A DNA stretch of 64,000 nt from Haberlea rhodopensis (taxonomy: Eukaryota > Streptophyta > Magnoliopsida > Lamiales > Gesneriaceae): contig CAJQUN010000496.1 of the NCBI GenBank assembly GCA_907163345.1, positions 310,001 through 374,000 on the forward strand, read 5' to 3'. Shown piece after piece: positions 56,315 to 64,000 of this stretch. The notes under the pieces were generated by a model. That model made no database searches and was not told the DNA's origin. It worked only from the letters and a program-made list of their open reading frames with translations. A program made the translations under genes and the position numbers. Each line of letters opens with the position of its first letter. Position 1 is the stretch's first letter.

Positions 56315-57784
56315 TGTTAGGAATCAATCAAGCAATACGCATCGGAAAATAAAACTTGATTCCTACCACTGGACCTATACAAAGAGATCATACCGAGATT
56401 GTTAAGAATCATACCCTTGTAGCGTGTTTGTAGCAGAATCCTCGTTGCAAGTCCACGAGTCACGAACAAAGATTTGCACCTTCGTCTCTACGCTATCCAC
56501 ATGATCAAATCAAAAAAGGTATTCAAGAACAAGTTGCTAGACTCGTTCTTAACGGGAACTAAACTCACGGTTCAAAACCGATCAACGACAACCGTTCAAA
56601 AGCACTATTCACGACGGCGGCGGCCGTGAGGTCGAGTGCAAGAGGCGGCGGCCGAGAGCAAGTCTTTAGGTGGCTATTAGGTTTGAGTTTTAATTAACAC
56701 TTTTTAATCACTTAATCAAAGCCTTGTTAGTTTATTATATATTGATTTAATTAAAAGGCTTTCAAAAAGCTTTATTGGCCCATACCCAATATATTAATTA
56801 AATCCATATATCTAACATTTGTAATTAAGACTCATCTTAATTAATTAATTCATCCAATGAATTTTATCTCCCTTTATCGATTTAATCTTTTGTGCGACCC
56901 GATAGGATCTTGCAATGTTGGCAGTGACATAAAATCTAATTTTATGTTACAAGCAATGAGCGGTATCTAGCAACACATCAAGGCTACCCAAATTACAAGA
57001 ACGTCATTGACTCGACATAACCTACGGACTGTGATAATATTAACCATGTAACTTAATCTCTTTGTCCAATGTGTTTAGATTGAACATGAGTCATGGAATA
57101 GTCGTACTCATATATTCAATCTTTTATTTCTTGATCCCCAAGTAGAACTAGAATAAACGAATAAGCTCGATATCACATATCGACTCATTCGAGCACGGCC
57201 ATGCCTTTTAGTCTTACTTGATCAAGGGCCCAAACACTTCTCCTGTTATATAGAAGGGACAAATCCTTTCTTGATCACTCAACATCCCTCTACATAATTC
57301 GTGGTGTATCCAATGATTGTCTTTATAGTGTACCATGTTACATGTAACGTTTGACAATATCAAGATACATGACTCCTTATGTTGGGATATCTGGTGATCT
57401 CAAGTCGTAAGGATTACATACATTATTATCACTATGAGAAATGCTTATGACGTTCATAACTATCCATGTAGCATTCTCATGGTGGCTCTGTCTAGTACAT
57501 CGTTCTCTAACATGCACCCATGTGTTGATTTGATATCTCATTTCTATGAACAATTCATCAATCAAAACATACTAGTCTCAATGCATTATCATTATCCCGA
57601 TTCATGATAATACTTGACTAGGGACAATCTTTAAGAACAATACAATATTATTCTAAGGACATTAACTTATATATTAATTCATATTACACAGATACACGAA
57701 TAATATATAATAATGAATTGCCATTAACAAAATCATAATACATTGTATGTCATAAACAATCATCTAATGAGTTGTCTTAGGGCA
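56315..57784 (-). repeat. C2 3' LTR (about 1470 bp)
   Basis: Plus-strand left edge is TGTTAGGAATC; the right edge is taken at GGGCA (57784), giving minus-strand ends TGCCCTAAG and TCCTAACA. The right edge has no mate in view and may be off by a few bases. A GGCGGCGGCCGTGAG block lies near 56615-56660. Confidence 0.75.
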
Positions 57785-57792
57785 TACTTGCA

Positions 57793-59310
57793 CTAAGACC
57801 AATCAGACATATACTTAATGCCTAGAGATCTAGTATGACGATCATGCTTCTGCTGTGATAGTGGCTTCGTCAGTGGGTCAGATACATTATCAGTTGGTAC
57901 TTTGCATATTTTTACATCTTCTCTTTCAACGATTTCTCGAATGAAATGAAAGCGCCGAAGTATGTGCTTGGATCTTTGGTTTGATGTAGGTTCCTTAGAC
58001 AATGCGATGGCTCCCTTGTTGTCAAAATAGAGTTCAATCGGATCTAGTATGCTAGGCATCTCCCCAAGTTCAGAAATGAACTTCTTGATCCAAACAGCTT
58101 CCTTCGCTACATCTGAGGCATCAATGTATTCAGCTTCGGTTGTAGAATCGGCTACTGTCTCTTGCTTTGAACTCTTCCAGCTTACAGCACCTCCATTTAG
58201 GCAAAACACATATCCTGATTGCGATCGGAAATCATTTTTATCAGTTTGGAAGCTTGCATCAGTGTAACCTATTACATTGAGGTCTTCCTCAACTCCATAA
58301 ATCAAGAATGTGTCCTTAGTTCTTCTCAAGTACTTCAGGATATTCTTGACACCAATCCAGTGACATTCACCTAGATCAACCTGATATCTGCTCGTCATGC
58401 TCAAAGCATACGAGACATCGGGACGAGTACATATCATGGCATACATGATAGATCCAATAGCTGACGCATATGGAATCTTACTCATGCGTTGTCTTTCATC
58501 TGGTGTTGAAGGACACTGATCCTTCCAGAGATGTATCCCATGTGTCATAAGCACGAATCCTTTCTTTGATTCTTGCATGCTAAACCGTTTTAGCACTTTG
58601 TCTATGTATGTACTTTGACTTAGGCCAAGCAATCTTCTTGATCTATCTCTATAGATCTTGATACCTAATACATAGGAGGCTTCACATAAATCCTTCATAG
58701 AAAAGCAATTCCCTAGCCAAATCTTTACAAATTGTAAGGCAGGGATATCATTCCCAATTAGAAGTATGTCATCTACATACAATATTAGGAAGATAATTAT
58801 GCTTCCACTGACCTTCTTGTAGACACAAGGTTCATCTACGTTTTTGATTAAACCAAACTCTTTGACTGCATCATCAAAACGAAGATTCCAACTCCGAGAA
58901 GATTGCTTCAATCCATAAATGGATCATTGTAGCTTGCATATCTTTCCAGCATCCTTCGGGTCGACAAAACCCTCAGGTTGTGTCATGTACACATCCTCAA
59001 GTAAATTTTCATTAAGGAAAGCTGTTTTGACATCCATCTGCCAGGTTTCATAATCATGAAATGCAGCTATTGCAAGTAAGATCCTAATGGAATTAACCAT
59101 GGCAACTGGTGAAAAAGTTTCATCATAGTCAATACCATGAATTTGTTTGACACCTTTAGCTACCAGTCGACCTTTAAAGGTTTGTACATTACCATCCATG
59201 TCGGTCTTTTTCTTGAAAATCCATTTGCACCCTATGGGTCTTACCCCTTCAGGCGGGTCAACCAAAGTCCATACTTGGTTTGCATACATGGATTCCATCT
59301 CAGATTTCAT
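57793..59310 (-). pseudogene. C2 reverse transcriptase and RNase H (one nonsense codon)
   Basis: The first piece (58924-59310) has VWTLVDPPEGVRPIGCKWIF, VAKGVKQIHGIDYDETFSPV and MDVKTAFLNENLLEDVYMTQ. After a single in-frame TGA (58921-58923) the same frame continues with IYGLKQSSRSWNLRFDDAV, the catalytic LYVDDILLIGND, then RNase H NVIGYTDASFQTDKND, DSTTEAEYIDASDVAKEAVW and LYFDNKGAIALSKEP, with Asp, Glu and Asp present. The stop codon is the only visible break in 1.5 kb. This part copies the RNA into DNA and removes the RNA strand. Confidence 0.92.
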
Positions 59311-60914
59311 GGCCTCTTGCCATTTCTCAGAATCATGGCCATTATAGCTTCTTGATAAGATGACGGTCCATCCTCATCAATAAGTAGTAAGTCACCTTGT
59401 TGAGTCACAAGAAATCCATATCTCTGTGGCTCACGGTGTTCTCTTACAGACCTACCCTGGGCTTGTGTCTCTTGAGCAGACATTTCATCCACAACAGCTT
59501 GTGGTGTCTGCTCTGTTTCCATCTCAATATCATGTTCAATGTTTTCTTGTGGTTGAACTTCACTAAGTTCTATTTGTCTCCCACTGGTTCTTCTCGAAAT
59601 AAATTCTCTTTCAAGAAAGACACCAGTCCGAGCAACAACTACTTTGTTCTCGGTGGGATAATAGAAATAGTATCCTTTCGTTTCCTTAGGATACCCCACA
59701 AATAAACACTTAGCAGATTTGGGTCCAAGTTTATTGGAGGCGTGACGTCTTACATAAGCCGCACAACCCCAAATCATCATAAAAGACATACTAGGACGCT
59801 TCTTACTCCATATCTCATATGGTGTCTTTTCTACTGATTTAGATGGAACACGGTTCAGTATAAATATTGATGTTTCTAAAGCATGTCCTCTAAAGGAAGT
59901 CGGAAGATCTGCATGACTCCTCATTGATCGAACCATGTCCAACCAAGTTCGATTCCTCCTTTCGGATACACCATTCCATTGTGGAGTATACGGAGGTGTG
60001 AGCTGTGGGACTATCCCACACTCCTTTAGATAGTCATGAAACTCTTGGCTTAGGTATTCGCCTCCTTGATCTGATCGGAGGGTTTTGATACTTTTGCCAA
60101 GCTGGTTTTGTACTTCATTCTTGAAATCCTTGAACTTGTCAAAGGTTTCATGTTTATGTTTCATTAGGTACACATACCCATATCTACTGAAGTCATCAGT
60201 AAATGTAACGAAGAATTGAAAACCACTTCTAGCTTGTGTGCTTATTGGTCCACATACATCACTATGTATGAGACTCAATAAATCATTTATCCTTCCAACA
60301 TGTCCCTTGAAAGGAGCTTTAGTCATCTTGCCCATTAAACAAGATTCACATGTTTCATATGATTCAAAATCAAATAAATCTAATACTCCATCCTTATGAA
60401 GCTTTGATATGCGATTCTCGTTTATATGGCCCAAGCGACAATGCCAGAGATAAGTTGGATTAGAATCATTATTCTTAATCATTTTAGTATTTATGTTATA
60501 GACAGGCATATCAAGATTTAATACATAAAGACCATTAATCAATTGTGCACTAGCATAAAACATATCATTCAAATAAATGGAGCAACACCTGTCCTTTATA
60601 ATAAATGAAAAACCAATCTTGTCCAAACAAGAAATTGAAATTATGTTTCTAGTAATAGATGGCACAAAATAACAGTCTTGTAAATCTAATAATAAACCAG
60701 AAGGTAAAGTTAATGAATAATCTCCAATAGCTAATGCAGCAACTCTTGCTCCATTTCCCACTCGGAGATCAACCTCGCCTTTCGCCAACAACTTACTCCT
60801 TTTGAGATCCTGCACATTAACACAAATGTGAGAACCCCATCCAGTATCTAATACCCATGATGAAGAAGTAGATAAATTGACTTCTATAACAAAAATACCT
60901 GAAGCGAAAGTCAC
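59307..60914 (-). CDS. C2 protease and integrase
   Basis: An open frame of 535 residues. Protease SSWVLDTGWGSHIC (D-T-G) lies near residue 18-30. Integrase zinc domain YLWHCRLGHINENRI ... CESCLMGKM follows near 155-195, then the core with HSDVCGPISTQ, LRSDQGGEYLSQEF and NGVSERRNRTWLDMVR (D,D,E) and the TPYEIWSKKRPS segment. The frame ends in the acidic Glu/Gln-rich link to RT and overlaps RT by four bases in another frame. All catalytic residues look intact. Confidence 0.92.
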   Translation of the reverse strand: MTFASGIFVIEVNLSTSSSWVLDTGWGSHICVNVQDLKRSKLLAKGEVDLRVGNGARVAALAIGDYSLTLPSGLLLDLQDCYFVPSITRNIISISCLDKIGFSFIIKDRCCSIYLNDMFYASAQLINGLYVLNLDMPVYNINTKMIKNNDSNPTYLWHCRLGHINENRISKLHKDGVLDLFDFESYETCESCLMGKMTKAPFKGHVGRINDLLSLIHSDVCGPISTQARSGFQFFVTFTDDFSRYGYVYLMKHKHETFDKFKDFKNEVQNQLGKSIKTLRSDQGGEYLSQEFHDYLKECGIVPQLTPPYTPQWNGVSERRNRTWLDMVRSMRSHADLPTSFRGHALETSIFILNRVPSKSVEKTPYEIWSKKRPSMSFMMIWGCAAYVRRHASNKLGPKSAKCLFVGYPKETKGYYFYYPTENKVVVARTGVFLEREFISRRTSGRQIELSEVQPQENIEHDIEMETEQTPQAVVDEMSAQETQAQGRSVREHREPQRYGFLVTQQGDLLLIDEDGPSSYQEAIMAMILRNGKRP

Positions 60915-61757
60915 ACTTCCTTTTGTCTTCTTAAGATCTTCCAGATATAATTTGCAGTTCCTCTTCCATGACCGGTCTCACCGCAATGGAAGCAGTTCCC
61001 TTCCTTAGCCACTCCTCCCTTTGGCTTGAGTGCAGAAGCATGAGGCTTAGACTTAACAAAGACTTTCTTGTTCTTCTTGTAGCCTTTTGCTTTAGTCTTT
61101 CCTTTGCTCTTATTCACAATAAGAACATTAGTAGGCTTAGACTTCTTTGAATTTGCTTCATTTGTTCTCAACATACCAAGCAATTGCGGTAGAGTCTTTT
61201 CGATTTCAACCATATTGTAATTCAAGACAAATTGACTGTAGCTATCAGGCAACGATTGCAAGATTACGTCAGTGGCCAACTCTTGGTCCAATGGAAAACC
61301 CAGCTTCTCAAGATTCTCAATGTACCCAATCATCTTCAGTATCATGAGTTCCAACAAGGCTTCCTTCTACCATTCTGCACTGGAATAACGCTCTAGAGAC
61401 ATCATACCTCTCTTGTCTAGCTTGTTGTTGGTAGAGTTGCTTTAAGTGTTCGATCATATCGAACGCCTCCATTTCCTCATGTTGCTTCTGAAGCTCATAG
61501 TTCATGGTGGCAAGCATAAGGCAACCAACATCAAGTGAGTCATTCTGATGCTTCTTGTAAGCATTCTTATAGCTTTTAGCAGCCGTTACGGGAGGTTCCT
61601 CAGCAGGTAAGGGTTCCTCTAGGACATATTGCTTTTTCTCTTGTTTGAGGACAATCCTCAAATTCCTATACCAGTCTAGGAAATTAGTCCCATTCAGTTT
61701 GTCCTTCTCAAGGACCGATCGCAATGATAGTGTGCTAGTTACGTTGTTTGATGCCAT
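60911..61757 (-). pseudogene. C2 Gag (two overlapping frames)
   Basis: The start at 61757 reads MASNNVTSTLSLRSVLEKDK and LNGTNFLDWYRNLRIVLKQE, the normal copia Gag opening. The second frame (60911-61357) continues with KLGFPLDQELATDVILQSLP and a Lys-rich stretch, then NCFHCGETGHGRGTANY. The knuckle CFHCGETGH lacks its last Cys, apparently through a frame slip close to the protease junction. One further frameshift at about 61320-61355 joins the two frames. Confidence 0.88.
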
Positions 61758-63336
61758 GGATATTTACAATATAAATATATAAATAAGTTTATGATTTTAA
61801 TCATTTAATAAGGTCTTATATTAAATGACACTCCCACTATTTTGTTTAAAATATCAACCCTCGTAAACTTAGTGGGCCAAGATCCATATTTCACCTAATC
61901 CTGAGTTAGCTTTGGCTAATCACCCAAGACTCGGTTATTTAGGTAGACAACACTTTGTCAATTACATCACATGTAATTCTTGGATGGTTGGACGAACAAC
62001 ACTTTGTTCAAATTCAGCTAATGAATTATTATCCAACCCCATGCCTCTATGTTCCCAATCCTATTGAGATAACCTAGTTAAGTCGGACCCACTTTTAAAA
62101 CAACACGGATATCACTTTTATCCTTTCGCGCCTTACTAAGACTGTTACGGTGCTTTGCTTTGGCAAACCCACACATGTTCAATCGAAGTCTTGACGAGTA
62201 TTTTTAATTGGAAGGCATCTTGATTTGACTTAATATTATAAGAGGGATTTATTGATCTCATGATTTTGTTAATATTGAAAATAAGTCTGGTACATATATG
62301 AATATATATACATATCTACATATATGTATATCAAACATCAATATTAAATAAATTGATAAACATGCATCTCATACATCAACATAAAATAAACGTGACATGG
62401 TTATAGCCCCAACTAATGATTTTCTCAAGCCAATGAGAAAATACTAAAAGGTCAACCTAAGGTAACTTTTCCAAGCACCTCTTTGGCTCCCTTTTGTGAA
62501 TGGCCTCCTCATCCCGGCACCTTTGTCCATCTTCATTGATCTCCATCAACAAAATAAACTATACTATATAACAATTACATGATATAGAGAATTCCTCGAT
62601 TTACATTCGAGGGGAACGTAGGGGAGGGATAACATTTAGAAAAATAAAGAAGGCACGACTCGCAGGCCGTATTAAATAACAAACATTCACAAAATCCTAT
62701 CTAATAGGTCATAGGGCTATAACCATGCACCATGCTCAAACAACACATAAAACATGCTATAACAATTAATGAATTAAATTCTAAACATTTTAAAATTTAA
62801 TTCTAATTAAAACTGTAAAATAAAATTTTATGAAATTATCGTACGCTCGGGACATCACATGCCACGAATACTTGGCGCGCCTCAAGCCATGGATCGGTCC
62901 AAGGTTCGAAACCTTAGCCCAACCCACGGCCAAACCACGCATGTGACTAGGGTTTGAAACCATAGCCATCTCGGCGCCGTCTTGGACCACATCGAGCCCA
63001 AAGGGTTCGAAACCCTAGTTCATAGCGGCGGCGGCCGAGAGCCATGGTTCCTAGGGTTTGAAACTCTAGTCCAGCGGCGGTGGCTCGGCCCATGCACGAG
63101 CCAAGGGTCCGAGACCCTAGCTCCATGCGGCGGCCGTGAGGGTCAAGTGAGACAATGGCTCGTTTTTTATCACGAATTATCATATAGTTCGATCCGTCAA
63201 TTATATCACATATAATATTACGATAATTCCCAGAAAATTGATTAACACATATCATATATGAATTAAATAGTTTTAAAGCATGCACAAAACATGATTAAAC
63301 AATTAATCACATAAATCCGATATGAGCTTTGTACAC
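61758..63336 (-). other. C2 leader, about 1.6 kb non-coding
   Basis: An unusually long untranslated stretch between PBS and gag. Short frames show no retroelement motif. It contains the palindrome series at 62899-63120 and GGCGGC-rich words that also occur in the LTR (63650-63695). Confidence 0.7.
62899..63120. repeat. Covarying palindromes in the C2 leader
   Basis: Five copies occur about 51 bp apart: AAGGTTCGAAACCTT, GGGTTTGAAACCATAG, AGGGTTCGAAACCCT, AGGGTTTGAAACTCT and AGGGTCCGAGACCCT. Three are perfect inverted repeats around CGA with different stems. Confidence 0.85.
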
Positions 63337-63349
63337 GGCTCTGATACCA
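63337..63349 (-). promoter_or_regulatory. C2 primer-binding site
   Basis: TGGTATCAGAGCC on the minus strand, one base from the LTR edge. It is a perfect match to the plant initiator tRNA-Met type. Confidence 0.9.
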
Positions 63350-63350
63350 C

Positions 63351-64000
63351 TGTTAGGAATCAATCAAGCAATACGCAGGGGAAAATAAAACTTGATTCCT
63401 ACCACTGGACCTATACAAAGTGATCATACCGAGATTGTTAAGAATCATACCCTTGTAGCATGTTTGTAGCAGAATCCTCGTTGGAAGTCCACGAGTCACG
63501 AACAAAGATTTGCACCTTCGTCTCTACGCTATCCACATGATCAAATCAAAAAAGGTATTCAAGAACAAGTTGCTAGACTCGTTCTTAACGGGAACTAAAC
63601 TCACGGTTCAAAACCGATCAACGACAACCGTTCAAAAGCACTATTCACGACGGCGGCGGCCGTGAGGTCGAGTGCAAGAGGCGGCGGCCGAGAGCAAGTC
63701 TTTAGGTGGCTATTAGGTTTGAGTTTTAATTAACACTTTTTAATCACTTAATCAAAGCCTTGTTAGTTTATTATATATTGATTTAATTAAAAGGCTTTCA
63801 AAAAGCTTTATTGGCCCATACCCAATATATTAATTAAATCCATATATCTATTGTAATTAAGACTCATCTTAATTAATTAATTCATCCAATGAATTTTATC
63901 TCCCTTTATCGATTTAATCTTTTGTGCGACCCGATACGATCTTGCAATGTTGGCAATGACATAAAATCTAATTTTATGTTACAAGCAATGAGCGGTATCT
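63351..64000 (-). repeat. C2 5' LTR, partial (650 bp in view)
   Basis: Starts with TGTTAGGAATC and follows 56315 onward nearly base for base; visible differences include CAGGGGAAAA against CATCGGAAAA and a 4-bp gap near 63850. It continues past the window end. Confidence 0.93.

Larger units (their letters stand above)
56315..64000 (-). mobile_element. C2, TNT1-like Ty1-copia element, nearly complete, right end outside window
   Basis: Minus-strand order is 5' LTR (right, from 63351 outward), PBS (63337-63349), long leader, gag (61757-60911), protease-integrase (60914-59307), RT-RNase H (59310-57793), 3' LTR (57784-56315). LTR parts that can be compared are almost identical. Only about three disruptions separate the coding pieces, the least decayed pol in the window. 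It sits in C1's ORF3; the left flank is CTCCA, and the matching duplication would be beyond the window. Tork/TNT1 lineage is a guess from wording. Confidence 0.88.

Overview
This window looks like plant nuclear DNA from a repeat-rich, probably heterochromatic region. I found no ordinary host gene, tRNA or rRNA. Almost every base belongs to a retroelement: Ty1-copia and Ty3-gypsy LTR retrotransposons whose primer-binding sites match plant initiator tRNA-Met (TGGTATCAGAGC type), plus a broken endogenous pararetrovirus. A eudicot is likely. The extra ORF after pol in the SIRE-like copia elements resembles ORFs I associate with Lamiales genomes, but that is recall and weak evidence.

Layout. 1-5.1 kb: a decayed caulimovirid-like pararetrovirus on the minus strand (capsid-side region, protease, RT, RNase H, an unidentified tail, intergenic region with tRNA-Met site, then the start of a movement protein leaving the window). 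5.1-9.36 kb: a short non-coding copia-type element, T1 (two 1.5-kb LTRs around 0.8 kb), with an extra leader copy on its left. 9.46-11.98 kb: the 3' part of SIRE-like copia C0 (minus). 11.98-14.04 kb: the 3' LTR and some interior of element A2. 14.04-29.32 kb: Athila/Tat-like gypsy A1 (minus), carrying two insertions. G2 (16211-26916, TSD GTTTA) sits in its LTR and itself holds solo LTR S1 (17440-19277, TSD AGGTC). SIRE-like copia C1 (plus strand, from 29323) interrupts its RT. C1 is in turn broken by G1 (32657-41667, TSD ATGGT; Tekay-type chromovirus, minus), by G3 (44958-53898, TSD TAAGT; non-autonomous relative of G2) and by TNT1-like copia C2 (56315 to beyond 64000, minus).

Relationships. 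The nest gives an insertion order: C0, then probably A2, then A1, then C1 and G2, and last G1, G3, C2 and S1. LTR similarity judged by eye agrees: G3 and C2 pairs are nearly identical, G2 differs by roughly 1 percent, and G1 is clearly older and has lost a catalytic Asp in RT. G2 and G3 have no recognisable pol and would need proteins from a Tekay-like partner; they share with G1 the LTR end TGTAAGGACCC, the PBS and the sequence around the polypurine tract.

The most unusual signal is in the non-coding leaders. G3 carries about 1.4 kb of tandem mini-hairpins in which the seven-base loop is conserved while the stems change in complementary pairs. G2 has, at the matching place, a different hairpin array with the same 59-bp period. 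C2 has a third set of covarying palindromes in its leader. A second recurring theme is clusters of the palindrome CGATCGATCG inside LTRs of four otherwise different elements.
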